Shown here one piece after another: positions 1 through 7,312 of a DNA stretch of 17,457 nucleotides. Source of the stretch: an uncultured Clostridia bacterium (lineage in GTDB: Bacteria; Bacillota; Clostridia; Christensenellales; Borkfalkiaceae); assembly GCA_944369635.1 (NCBI GenBank), contig CALVXL010000114.1:1-17457 (forward strand). Reading direction: 5' to 3'. Made by a program: the position numbers and the translations under genes. The notes beneath the pieces are model-generated. The model made no database searches. It saw only the letters and a list, made by a program, of their open reading frames with translations, and was not told the origin of the DNA. The number at the start of each line of letters is the position of its first letter. Within the stretch, counting starts at the first letter, position 1.

Positions 1-447
1 CCAAAAACCGCAAATATACTGCAAATAAAACTGTCCTACGGTAAAATTATCCTGCGCGGGGTCATACATACATTTTGCGCCGAAAATATAATTGAATACA
101 ATTTCCACCAAAAAGCTAAGCAGCATAAACGCCAGGCAAAACAAGACGATATATAAGACTTTCGAAAGGATATAAAATACTTTATCCTTTTCCGAATAAG
201 ACGGAACCAAGTTTTTAACGTAGTTGGAAGAAATATCCTTTGCCGCGAAGGGTACGGCAAAAATCCATAAAATCCCGAACAAAATATTCGGCTGCATGAG
301 GTTCGAATAAACCGTTGCCGTTGAATCGTTTATGACATAGCTAAGGACAGGATTGATCAATGTACAGCAAAACGTAAAAATCAAAAGCCCCAAAAGCACC
401 TTTGAATGAAATATTTTATAAAAATCGAAACGTAAAATTTTCATCAT
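1..447 (-). CDS. ABC-2 type transporter permease, N-terminal part (cut by window edge)
   Basis: An open frame on the minus strand runs from ATG at 447 (or the adjacent in-frame ATG at 444) off the left edge without a stop, giving about 148 residues. It begins MKILRFDFYKIFHSKV, the amphipathic lead-in common in ABC-2 family permeases. A first hydrophobic segment follows at about residues 17-38, then more hydrophobic stretches near 52-68 and 90-118, separated by a polar loop with NYVKNLVPSYSEKD. This is the expected layout for the membrane subunit of an ABC exporter (bacteriocin immunity, antibiotic or peptide export types). The substrate cannot be told. A GGGGGG-rich Shine-Dalgarno tract lies just before the start. 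The gene is visibly more AT-rich than its neighbours, which may mean transfer. No ATPase subunit is in the window; it would have to lie to the left. Confidence 0.72.
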   Translation of the reverse strand, partial: MMKILRFDFYKIFHSKVLLGLLIFTFCCTLINPVLSYVINDSTATVYSNLMQPNILFGILWIFAVPFAAKDISSNYVKNLVPSYSEKDKVFYILSKVLYIVLFCLAFMLLSFLVEIVFNYIFGAKCMYDPAQDNFTVGQFYLQYICGFW

Positions 448-522
448 ATTTCCCCCCTCTATTTTTTATTATCCGTTATAATGTCAATATTCTGCATTTA
501 AAAAACAAAGACGTTTTGTTAT

Positions 523-551
523 ATTGTATAACAACGATATACAAAAAGCAA
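523..551 (-). promoter_or_regulatory. Sigma-A-like promoter for the ABC permease
   Basis: Read on the minus strand there is a -35 TTGCTT (546-551), a 17-base spacer, and a -10 TACAAT (523-528). It lies about 75 bases upstream of the permease start. The inverted repeat at 524-544 covers the spacer and the -10 box. Assignment is by motif only. Confidence 0.5.
524..544. promoter_or_regulatory. Perfect inverted repeat, candidate repressor operator
   Basis: TTGTATA - 7 bases (ACAACGA) - TATACAA is a perfect 7-base-arm dyad. It overlaps the -10 box and spacer of the promoter reading towards the permease, a position where a bound dimer would block RNA polymerase. GntR/YtrA-type regulators often control ABC-2 exporters and use dyads of this general kind, but no regulator gene is in view, so the family is a guess. 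The inner ACAACGATA recurs at 610-618. Confidence 0.45.
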
Positions 552-749
552 GTTTTTTGCATTTGCGCAATACAAGTTTTTAGATCCTTTCCGTAAAAGC
601 TTCCATTATACAACGATAAAGAATAAGTCAAAGCAACGTATTTTTTTCCATGTTTATCGCTTTTTTCTGTTCCCGAAAACATATAAAGAATTTTTCGCGA
701 CAATTTTTTGCGACGCAAAACTAATTTCTTCGAACAAAACAATAAATGC
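552..749. other. Gene-poor AT-rich stretch
   Basis: The whole interval between the permease and the peptidase (448-833) has no convincing gene. An 88-codon minus-strand open frame at 476-742 has no good ribosome binding site, no recognisable domain and overlaps the promoter/operator, so it was not called. Apart from the promoter, dyad and terminator listed separately, I see only AT-rich sequence here. Confidence 0.6.
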
Positions 750-776
750 CTATCCCCGGCGCGGCGCCGGGGATAG
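750..776 (-). terminator. Strong hairpin downstream of the M28 peptidase
   Basis: CTATCCCCGGCGC and its exact reverse complement are separated by one base, giving a very stable GC-rich stem. It lies about 57 bases past the peptidase stop codon. The T-rich tail is better on the plus strand (TTTTAT) than on the minus strand (GGCATTTATTG), so it may act in both directions, or be weaker than the stem alone suggests. Confidence 0.55.
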
Positions 777-833
777 TTTTATAAAATCAAAGTCATCGAA
801 AACGGCTTGTCGTTACAATGAGAAAAGTCGGCT

Positions 834-2549
834 TCACGCGTTTACGGCATCTTTTTTCGTGCGCAGTCCGCCCTGCAGGAAACACACAGGAAGAATTACG
901 GACAACGCAAAGGCAAACAATAAGTTCAGCGCAAGCAATCCGCCGATCGTGACCGCGAGAAACAAAGCGTACAAAAGCGGCACGTAAATCAGCATGGTTA
1001 TGATGTTCGCAAGCGAGAAAAACACGTGACGAAGGGCAAAATTCTGCACAGACGCCCAGACGACAAGCGCGGCAGAACCGACGAACGCCGGCCAGAAGAA
1101 AAGGAATGAAGCTCCCGAAAGCGTAAACGTGGTCAAAGCCGCCAACACGATATTCAAGCCCAAGCCCGCCGCGAGGAAGTCCGCCGCCGCGGTCGTATTT
1201 TTCTTAAATTTCTTAAAGCAGAAGACGAGTTCCAAAATAAACACGACTGCAAAGGAAACCGCAAACGGCACGCCCGCCGAGGGCACGCGCAGATAGGTGA
1301 GATTCCACGGATTTCCCACGATAAGCGCCGTCAGATAGGATATACCAAACCCGAGCGCCGCCGCCAACACAACCGCACCGAGAACGATTGCCAATGCGGC
1401 GAGCATGCGTTTTGCTTTCAATTTTCCCGCTCGGAAAGCCACCGCCAGCGCAACCACGTATAGCAGCACGCCGAGCGCCGTAAGATAAATAGCCGTATTT
1501 TCCGAATAACGCGCCAAAATGCCCGGCAGGATATTGAAGAAAACCGCGTCCTTTTCACCGTTGAAATAATTCATATCGGCATACTTGGCGGAGGAAGTAT
1601 ATTCTTCGATCATGGGAACGATCTGTTCGCCGTAATGCTGGATGCTGTCCTTGCTGATGTTGGAAAAATTATCTTCGGGTACGTGGTAGTAATTGATATT
1701 GTCCAGCGTAGAGAAATTCACCCCCGCTTTTCCAATATCCAGCATGGCCGTAAAATCAGTGAAGTTCGTCATTACCGAATAAACGGCCGTCGCCACGGAA
1801 TAGGTTGCGGGCAACTTCGCCTTTGCGTAAAGTTCCATTACTTTTTCGTTTTTCTTGCTGGTTTCAAACATAAACGCGGGACCGCGCACGCCGCGCGCCT
1901 CCACGTTCATGACAAAATTGACGTGATCTTTGACAATTTGATTATCACGGGCTTCCAGCTTTGCGCCGAACATACCCGTTTCCTCCGCATCGGTAAAACA
2001 AAAGTATAAACTTGTTTCCAGCTGTTCTTTCGGAACCGACGCATAAAGCCGCGCAAGTTCCAAAAGCGTAACCACGCCGAAACCGTCGTCCGCCGCGCCG
2101 TAGGAGCCGCCCTCGTCCCTTTCGGGATTCGTGTGCCCGCGGGAATCGTAATGCGCCATTAAAAGCATACCCGTTTCGCTTTTTCCGGGAATCGTCACCC
2201 AAAGATTATGTATATCATATTCGATGGGTTTGGTTTTATCGAGCGTTCCGTCTTCGTTGCGCGCGCCCGTAAAATCCAAATCCTCTTTATTCCAGTCGTG
2301 CTCTTCTACCGTCAGCCCCATGTCGGTAAGAGTATTTTTGAGATACTGCCGCACTTCTTCGTGCGCTTCGGCATCAAATACCGAATGCGGTTTGGAAGAG
2401 ATGACTTTCAGATAGGTAGCGGCGTTTTCCGCGCTGAAAGTTGAAGTATCCGCGCTTGCCGCAGGCGTTATCAGAATACACGCGCCCAGCACGAACGCGG
2501 CGATAAGCATAACCGCCATGATCGTTAAAGAAATATGTTTCGATTTCAT
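834..2549 (-). CDS. Membrane-anchored M28-family zinc aminopeptidase with multi-TM C-terminus
   Basis: The 571-residue protein opens with a hydrophobic signal/anchor (about residues 8-30). A peptidase M28 domain follows (about 45-320), then seven or eight hydrophobic segments (about 353-560). All expected di-zinc residues are visible: H133 in AHYDS, D154/D155 in AADDG, the E189-E190 pair in DAEETG, E217 in NVEARG, and H289 in YYHVPED. M28 enzymes remove N-terminal residues from peptides; the catalytic domain here should face outside the membrane. The architecture of M28 head plus polytopic tail resembles the ER metallopeptidase-1 / vacuolar membrane protease type, which is less common in bacteria than the soluble forms. 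The ATG at 2549 is preceded by CGGAGTG. The gene is a single-gene unit with its own promoter and hairpin. The substrate is unknown. Confidence 0.88.
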   Translation of the reverse strand: MKSKHISLTIMAVMLIAAFVLGACILITPAASADTSTFSAENAATYLKVISSKPHSVFDAEAHEEVRQYLKNTLTDMGLTVEEHDWNKEDLDFTGARNEDGTLDKTKPIEYDIHNLWVTIPGKSETGMLLMAHYDSRGHTNPERDEGGSYGAADDGFGVVTLLELARLYASVPKEQLETSLYFCFTDAEETGMFGAKLEARDNQIVKDHVNFVMNVEARGVRGPAFMFETSKKNEKVMELYAKAKLPATYSVATAVYSVMTNFTDFTAMLDIGKAGVNFSTLDNINYYHVPEDNFSNISKDSIQHYGEQIVPMIEEYTSSAKYADMNYFNGEKDAVFFNILPGILARYSENTAIYLTALGVLLYVVALAVAFRAGKLKAKRMLAALAIVLGAVVLAAALGFGISYLTALIVGNPWNLTYLRVPSAGVPFAVSFAVVFILELVFCFKKFKKNTTAAADFLAAGLGLNIVLAALTTFTLSGASFLFFWPAFVGSAALVVWASVQNFALRHVFFSLANIITMLIYVPLLYALFLAVTIGGLLALNLLFAFALSVILPVCFLQGGLRTKKDAVNA

Positions 2550-2583
2550 TATTTCACACTCCGTTTAACAAATATCTTTACAA

Positions 2584-2612
2584 AGAATACCCCTTTTGCG
2601 CAAATTTGTCCA
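2584..2612 (-). promoter_or_regulatory. Promoter for the M28 peptidase
   Basis: On the minus strand: -35 TGGACA (2607-2612), 17-base spacer, -10 TATTCT (2584-2589), about 35 bases before the start codon. The spacer contains the 10-base palindrome TTTGCGCAAA, a possible regulator site. Confidence 0.5.
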
Positions 2613-2683
2613 GCGTTTGCTATGCGGATTAACCAAAAATATCCATTCGCAGGCACATCTCTCATATAATCGATATTTTACGA

Positions 2684-2706
2684 CGTTTTTCGGCAACCGA
2701 AAAACG
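2684..2706 (-). terminator. Hairpin downstream of the GNAT gene
   Basis: CGTTTTTCGG - CAA - CCGAAAAACG forms a perfect 10-bp stem with a 3-base loop, 39 bases after the acetyltransferase stop. The following U-run is weak on the minus strand and stronger on the plus strand, so this is a moderate call. Confidence 0.4.
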
Positions 2707-2745
2707 CTTCGTTTTTTCAGACAATCCTTTTTACAGGTACAAATA

Positions 2746-3312
2746 TTAAAAATTTCCGCCGCCGCGCCATTCTTTTTTTAATATTGCATACTGCACGGTG
2801 TTTTCATAAACAGGATTCCCTTCAGCATCCTTCACAAATGATATAAATTCTTTGAAAACTCCCTCCCGACGCATACCGAGTTTTTCGCACAGCTTCCGGC
2901 TGGATAAATTATAATCTTCCGTATAAGCGTAAATTCGGCGCGCTCCCTTTTCATTAAACAAATAATCGTAAAACGCCCGCGCCGCTTCGAAGGCATATCC
3001 TTTCCCTTGATATTTTTTATTAAGCATCCAACACGGACTGAACGTATCGGGTGCGGCGGAATCTTGTTCGGGCGAGGGCAAATCGGGATACGCGTCGATT
3101 TCTCCGATAACTTTACCGTTTTCTTTCAGAACGATTGCAAAAAGATATTCCGTTTCCTTCGCCCGCTTACGCACTGCGGCCTTTGCTTCCTCAATCGTGT
3201 TTACTTTCATATCGGCAAAGCAATTCACAGCCGGTTCTTTCAGATATTCATATAAGTCGTTTGCATCCGTTTCCGTAAAAGAACGTAAAATCAGCCTTTC
3301 GGTTTCTATCAT
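2746..3312 (-). CDS. GNAT-family N-acetyltransferase (RimJ/RimL-like)
   Basis: From the ATG at 3312 the protein has 188 residues and begins MIETERLILRSFTETDANDL, the classic start of RimJ/RimL-type GNAT enzymes that acetylate N-terminal amines or small molecules from acetyl-CoA. The acetyl-CoA pyrophosphate loop is seen as YQGKGYA (about 101-107, the R/Q-x-x-G-x-G/A motif). The C-terminal signature NLSSRKLCEKLGMRREG sits at about 135-151. The start at 3312 was chosen over an in-frame ATG at 3348 because AAGAGGTG lies 5-6 bases before it and the family consensus starts there; the 12 extra residues (MRQNRSIIKRCN) do not look coding. It is a monocistronic unit. Substrate unknown; assignment to ribosomal protein modification is not justified by sequence alone. 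Confidence 0.87.
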   Translation of the reverse strand: MIETERLILRSFTETDANDLYEYLKEPAVNCFADMKVNTIEEAKAAVRKRAKETEYLFAIVLKENGKVIGEIDAYPDLPSPEQDSAAPDTFSPCWMLNKKYQGKGYAFEAARAFYDYLFNEKGARRIYAYTEDYNLSSRKLCEKLGMRREGVFKEFISFVKDAEGNPVYENTVQYAILKKEWRGGGNF

Positions 3313-3362
3313 ATTGCACCTCTTTATAATCGATCGATTCTGCCGCATTTAATTATATTTAT

Positions 3363-3391
3363 AATTTATCATATTTCTTCCCATAAATCAA
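3363..3391 (-). promoter_or_regulatory. Possible promoter for the GNAT gene
   Basis: On the minus strand: TTGATT (3386-3391), 17-base spacer, TAAATT (3363-3368), about 50 bases before the chosen start. The surroundings are very AT-rich, so chance matches are likely. Confidence 0.33.
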
Positions 3392-3437
3392 TATCCGTTT
3401 CGTGTAATTCTGTTTTTGATCCGCGTTTTCAAATACT

Positions 3438-3467
3438 AAAGGCTGATCTCTTTCGAAATCAGCCTTT
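3438..3467 (-). terminator. Rho-independent terminator of ppdK
   Basis: AAAGGCTGAT - 10-base loop - ATCAGCCTTT lies 22 bases past the ppdK stop codon. The A/U-flanked GC stem gives U-runs in either direction, so it could stop both strands. Confidence 0.7.
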
Positions 3468-3489
3468 TATGATAAATATTTCCGTAAGA

Positions 3490-6120
3490 TTATTGTTTTT
3501 CGCTGCGAATCGCCGCCTGCGCAGCCGCAAGGCGCGCGATGGGCACTCTGAACGGCGAGCAGGAAACATAGTTGAGCCCGATCTTGTTGCAGAATTCTAT
3601 CGTAGACGGATCGCCGCCGTGTTCGCCGCAAATGCCGAGTTTGATGTCGGGACGCGTTTTTCTTCCCAGTTCCGCAGCCATCTTCACAAATCTGCCGACG
3701 CCCGTCTGATCCAACTTTGCGAACGGATCGCTTTCGTAAATCTTCTTTTCGTAATATGCCGAAAGGAATTTACCCGCGTCGTCGCGGCTGAAACCGAATG
3801 TCATCTGCGTGAGATCGTTCGTGCCGAAAGAGAAGAATTCCGCTTCTTTCGCAATCTCGTCGGCAGTGACCGCCGCGCGCGGGATCTCGATCATGGTGCC
3901 GACTTTATAATGAATGTCCACGCCGGCTTTTTTAATACATTCGTCCGCCGTTTTTACGACGATGCCTTTTACGTATGCGAGTTCCTTGACCTCTCCGACG
4001 AGCGGAATCATGATTTCGGGAACGATATTCCATTCGGGATGTCTTTTGGACACGTTGATTGCCGCGCCGATGACCGCGCGCGTCTGCATTGCCGCGATTT
4101 CCGGATACGTTACCGCCAGGCGGCAGCCGCGATGTCCCATCATCGGGTTGAATTCGTGTAGCGAAGCGATGATGCCTTTGAGCGCGCTGACCTTCATATC
4201 CATTTCCTTGGCGAGGGCGACGATGTCCGCTTCCGCCGTGGGCAGAAATTCATGCAGCGGCGGATCGAGGAAACGAATGGTTACGGGATAGCCTTCCATC
4301 GCTTCATAGAGCGCTTCGAAATCGCCCTGCTGCATGGGAAGCAATTTTGCAAGCGCCTTTTCGCGCTGTTCCACCGTGGAAGAAACGATCATTTCGCGCA
4401 TGGCGGCGATCCTGTCGGCATCGAAGAACATATGCTCCGTACGGCAAAGCCCGATGCCTTCCGCGCCGAACGCGCGCGCCTGCTTCGCGTCTTTCGGTGT
4501 GTCGGCGTTGGTGCGCACCTGCAATTTGCGGTATTTGTCCGCCCACGCCATAATCCTGCCGAAATCGCCGGAAACGGTTGCGGCTACCGTCTTGATCGCC
4601 TCGCCGTAAATGTTGCCCGTTGAGCCGTCAAGCGAGATATAATCGCCCTCGACAAACGTCTTTCCGCCGAGCGTAAAGGGTTTGTTTTCCTCGTCTATCC
4701 TAATTTCGCCGCAACCGGAAACGCAACACGTACCCATGCCGCGCGCCACAACCGCCGCGTGAGACGTCATGCCGCCGCGCACCGTCAAAATGCCCTGCGC
4801 ATAATGCATGCCTTCGATATCTTCGGGGGAAGTTTCCAGCCTGACGAGCACGACTTTTTCTTTCTTTTCCGTAGCCCACTTTGTCGCGTCTTCCGCAGTG
4901 AACACGACTTTACCGCAAGCCGCGCCGGGCGACGCCGGCAAAGCGCGTGCGAGAGGCGTAGCCTTTTTGAGAGCGGCGGCGTCAAACTGCGGGTGTAGCA
5001 GTGCGTCGAGCTGTTTGGGATCGATCATCAGCACCGCTTCCTTTTCGTCGATCATGCCCTCGTCCACCAGATCGCAGGCGATTTTGATGGCCGCGGCGGC
5101 GGTGCGCTTGCCGTTTCTCGTCTGCAACATGAAGAGCTTACCCTCTTCGATGGTGAATTCCATATCCTGCATATCGCGGTAATGCTTTTCCAGCTTTTCC
5201 ACGATGTTTTTAAACTGTTCGTAAACGGCGGGATTGTCCTTTTTGAGCATGTCGATGGGTTGCGGAGTGCGCACGCCCGCGACGACGTCCTCGCCCTGCG
5301 CGTTCATCAGATATTCGCCGTAAAGTCCCTTTTCGCCCGTGGACGGATTTCTCGAAAACGCCACGCCCGTGCCCGAGGTGTCGCCCATGTTGCCGAACAC
5401 CATCATCTGCACGTTGACCGCCGTGCCCCAGTCGCCGGGAATATCGTTCATGCGCCTGTAGTAGATGGCGCGGGGGTTGTCCCACGAACGGAATACCGCG
5501 CGGATCGCGCCCATAAGCTGTTCGTTGGGATCGGACGGGAAGTCCTTGCCGATTTTGGCTTTATATTCCGCCTTGAAAAGGCGGGCGAGTTCTTTTAAAT
5601 CGTCCGCATCCAGCTCGGTATCGAGTTTGACGCCTTTCTTTTCCTTCATCTCGTCGATGAGCGCTTCGAAATATTTTTTACCGACTTCCATGACGACGTC
5701 GGAATACATCTGAATAAATCTGCGGTAAGAATCGTACGCAAAACGGCGGTTATTCGTTTTAGCGGCGAATCTTTCCACCACCTCGTCGTTGAGTCCCAGA
5801 TTCAAAATGGTATCCATCATGCCCGGCATGGACGCGCGCGCCCCCGAACGCACCGAAACGAGCAACGGATTATCCAGATCGCCGAACTTTTTGCCCGTGA
5901 TCTTTTCCAGCTTGCCGATGTACTCCATGATCTGCGCGCGGATCTCGTCGTTGATGGTTTCTCCGTCCCGATAATACTGCGTGCACGCTTCCGTGGTGAT
6001 GGTGAACCCCTGCGGAACGGGCATTCCCAGCCCCGTCATTTCCGCGAGATTCGCGCCCTTGCCGCCGAGAAGTTCGCGCATTTTGCCGTTCCCCTCGCTG
6101 AATAAGTAAACATACTTCAT
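3490..6120 (-). CDS. ppdK: Pyruvate, phosphate dikinase
   Basis: The 876-residue length is typical of bacterial PPDK, a cytosolic enzyme that interconverts pyruvate + ATP + Pi and PEP + AMP + PPi. In anaerobes it can serve gluconeogenesis or PPi-linked glycolysis. The N-terminal ATP-grasp nucleotide domain (about 1-340) carries GGKGANLAEM and the LLVSVRSGARASMPGMMDT block. The swivelling phosphohistidine domain has the catalytic H454 in GGMTSHAAVVARGMG. The C-terminal TIM barrel binds pyruvate/PEP and has catalytic C831 in GICGEHGGDP. All are intact. The ATG at 6120 is preceded by GGAGGAAG. The gene follows recO on the same strand but has its own promoter and a strong terminator, so it is probably transcribed on its own. 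Regulation by a PPDK regulatory kinase/phosphatase (phosphothreonine next to the catalytic His, T452 here) is possible from family knowledge. Confidence 0.97.
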   Translation of the reverse strand: MKYVYLFSEGNGKMRELLGGKGANLAEMTGLGMPVPQGFTITTEACTQYYRDGETINDEIRAQIMEYIGKLEKITGKKFGDLDNPLLVSVRSGARASMPGMMDTILNLGLNDEVVERFAAKTNNRRFAYDSYRRFIQMYSDVVMEVGKKYFEALIDEMKEKKGVKLDTELDADDLKELARLFKAEYKAKIGKDFPSDPNEQLMGAIRAVFRSWDNPRAIYYRRMNDIPGDWGTAVNVQMMVFGNMGDTSGTGVAFSRNPSTGEKGLYGEYLMNAQGEDVVAGVRTPQPIDMLKKDNPAVYEQFKNIVEKLEKHYRDMQDMEFTIEEGKLFMLQTRNGKRTAAAAIKIACDLVDEGMIDEKEAVLMIDPKQLDALLHPQFDAAALKKATPLARALPASPGAACGKVVFTAEDATKWATEKKEKVVLVRLETSPEDIEGMHYAQGILTVRGGMTSHAAVVARGMGTCCVSGCGEIRIDEENKPFTLGGKTFVEGDYISLDGSTGNIYGEAIKTVAATVSGDFGRIMAWADKYRKLQVRTNADTPKDAKQARAFGAEGIGLCRTEHMFFDADRIAAMREMIVSSTVEQREKALAKLLPMQQGDFEALYEAMEGYPVTIRFLDPPLHEFLPTAEADIVALAKEMDMKVSALKGIIASLHEFNPMMGHRGCRLAVTYPEIAAMQTRAVIGAAINVSKRHPEWNIVPEIMIPLVGEVKELAYVKGIVVKTADECIKKAGVDIHYKVGTMIEIPRAAVTADEIAKEAEFFSFGTNDLTQMTFGFSRDDAGKFLSAYYEKKIYESDPFAKLDQTGVGRFVKMAAELGRKTRPDIKLGICGEHGGDPSTIEFCNKIGLNYVSCSPFRVPIARLAAAQAAIRSEKQ

Positions 6121-6193
6121 TCCTGCAACTTCCTCCGATAAAAATTTAACAGTAAATATTTAATAACACAGCCGACGCGCCGCCGGCTACACT

Positions 6194-6222
6194 ATTCTAC
6201 AATAAAACGCCGTTTATTACAA
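6194..6222 (-). promoter_or_regulatory. Promoter of ppdK
   Basis: On the minus strand: -35 TTGTAA (6217-6222), 17-base spacer, -10 TAGAAT (6194-6199). The implied leader of about 65 bases contains a small GC-rich hairpin (AGCCG...CGGCT, 6170-6188) between the transcription start and the ribosome binding site. Confidence 0.6.
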
Positions 6223-6253
6223 GCGATTTTTATAAAAAAAGACAGTTTTTTTG

Positions 6254-7003
6254 TCAAAACTCGCACATTTTAAGAAATTCTTTTAAGGACTTGGGTTCGT
6301 CCTTTGCCACCGTGCGCAGATATTTAGCACTCAGTTTGAGCGCGCGCACATAGTAATTGTCCGCGACGCCCAGATCCAAAATGTCCTTTTCCGTGACCGA
6401 GCCGAGGTCGAAAGACGAAACTTTTCGCAATAGCGCATAGGTAACGGGGCTGATTTCCACGGAACTTTCCGTACGGCAGTTTTCGCAATAGCCGCAGCCT
6501 GTAGAAAAATCAAAAAACACCCTGCCGAGCGGTTCGCCGCACCCCGCGCAGTCCCCGAAACGAAGCGAATAGCCGATTTCCTTCAGCGCGTGCAGAAGAA
6601 AGGCCAGAAGCAATACGTCGGGTGGAAGTTCGCTGTACGCCAAAGATTTTAAAAAGCGTATCGTTTCGAAAAACAATCCGGGCGAAACCGCGTTTTCCGG
6701 ACAGAATTTTAAAACAAATTCCGTCGCCGCGCTCGCCGCATAAAATTTGAAAATATTTTCGCGGATCGGATAGAAACTGTCGGTAAGCGAAGCGTTGGTA
6801 ACGGTTTTCAGATTGCCGCCCGTCAGGATATATTCGGCAAAACAAAAAGGCTCGGCTGCAAATTTCAGCTTTGCCCCGGCCTTTTTCACTCCCCGCATTT
6901 TTGCCGAAATTACCCCTTGTTCCAGCGAAAACAGCGTTAAAATTTTGTCGTTGTCCGCGTAGTCCACGCTTTTCAGCATCAATGCGTTTACTTTTTCTTC
7001 CAT
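6254..7003 (-). CDS. recO: DNA repair protein RecO
   Basis: The 249-residue length fits RecO, which binds RecR and SSB and helps load RecA on gapped DNA in the RecFOR pathway. The N-terminal OB-fold region (about 1-80) contains the family-typical LMLKSVDYADNDKILTLFS and GVISAKMRGVKK. The helical C-terminal part carries a zinc-finger cysteine set: C152 and C155 in CAGC, then C170, C173 and C176 in CGYCENC. Position downstream of era and yqzL matches the Bacillus order. The ATG at 7003 has GGAGAAG just upstream. It is the last gene of the block. Only a weak A/T-rich hairpin (about 6233-6256) follows, so readthrough towards ppdK is possible. Confidence 0.95.
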   Translation of the reverse strand: MEEKVNALMLKSVDYADNDKILTLFSLEQGVISAKMRGVKKAGAKLKFAAEPFCFAEYILTGGNLKTVTNASLTDSFYPIRENIFKFYAASAATEFVLKFCPENAVSPGLFFETIRFLKSLAYSELPPDVLLLAFLLHALKEIGYSLRFGDCAGCGEPLGRVFFDFSTGCGYCENCRTESSVEISPVTYALLRKVSSFDLGSVTEKDILDLGVADNYYVRALKLSAKYLRTVAKDEPKSLKEFLKMCEF

Positions 7004-7058
7004 ACTTCTCCGTTTGCGCCTGCGCTTTTTTCTTCCGTTACGGTTACGCCGGCGGAGT

Positions 7059-7138
7059 TTATTTTTCCGTCAGCTTTTTGTAAAGCATTAGTAAGAAATG
7101 TTGCCCGTTTTTTCAAATAATTCCCACGCAGAATCGGC
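7059..7138 (-). pseudogene. Decayed tandem copy of yqzL
   Basis: This stretch repeats the last 26 codons of the neighbouring yqzL (ADSAWELFEKTGNISY...LYKKLTEK plus stop). Compared with the intact copy there are six base substitutions, all at third codon positions and all synonymous, and one missing base that turns TAC TAT ATG into TAC TAA. The first 11 codons and the start codon are absent; the sequence upstream (VRIGGFCILR in that frame) is unrelated. So it cannot be translated on its own from a normal start. It probably is the remnant of a tandem duplication. A sequencing error could explain the missing base but not the missing N-terminus. Confidence 0.75.
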
Positions 7139-7164
7139 GCGCAGAATGCAAAAACCGCCGATTC
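7131..7164 (-). other. Hairpin between the two yqzL copies
   Basis: GAATCGGCG (7131-7139) and CGCCGATTC (7156-7164) form a perfect 9-bp stem with a 16-base loop. On the minus strand it begins at the base right after the yqzL TAA stop, and its far arm runs into the second copy. No U-run follows, so it is not a standard terminator. Confidence 0.55.
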
Positions 7165-7278
7165 TTACTTTTCCGTCAGCTTTTTGTAAAGCATATAGTA
7201 AGAAATGTTACCAGTCTTTTCAAACAACTCCCACGCAGAATCGGCGGGAATTTCAAAATCAAATTTTTTCTTTTCCAT
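7165..7278 (-). CDS. yqzL: YqzL family small protein
   Basis: A 37-residue frame: MEKKKFDFEIPADSAWELF followed by EKTGNISYYMLYKKLTEK. It matches the YqzL family pattern, a short protein with W-x-L-F-x-x-T-G-x-I-x-x-Y-x-L-Y-K, here with W16, F19, T22-G23, Y27-Y28 and Y31-K32. In Bacillus yqzL also sits between era and recO, which supports the call. The function of the family is not known to me. The start at 7278 is the only in-frame ATG; AAGG lies only 2 bases before it, so translation may be weak or coupled to era, whose stop is 34 bases upstream. A second, broken copy follows immediately. Confidence 0.82.
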   Translation of the reverse strand: MEKKKFDFEIPADSAWELFEKTGNISYYMLYKKLTEK

Positions 7279-7312
7279 AGCCTTAGTATGTGCAACGGAA
7301 AATTTTTATACG

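Larger units (their letters stand above)
7059..7245. repeat. Imperfect direct repeat (two ~80-bp units)
   Basis: Units at 7059-7138 and 7165-7245 match at all but six positions plus one single-base gap. They are separated by 26 unrelated bases. The units correspond to the yqzL coding region and its decayed copy. Confidence 0.9.

Noticed and set aside
524..618. Two ACAACGATA motifs as a LytTR-type or other direct-repeat regulator site
   Set aside because: They are about 79 bases apart, far more than the 10-13 base spacing of known paired boxes. Only the first lies in a dyad.
476..742. An 88-codon minus-strand frame upstream of the ABC permease
   Set aside because: No ribosome binding site or domain, odd composition, and it covers the promoter and dyad.
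6233..6256. Terminator for the recO end
   Set aside because: The stem is only a 4-bp GACA/TGTC pair or a pure A:U pairing, and it overlaps the recO stop codon. Too weak to call.
7131..7164. The yqzL inter-copy hairpin as a terminator
   Set aside because: No U-run follows on either strand, and recO of the same block lies downstream.
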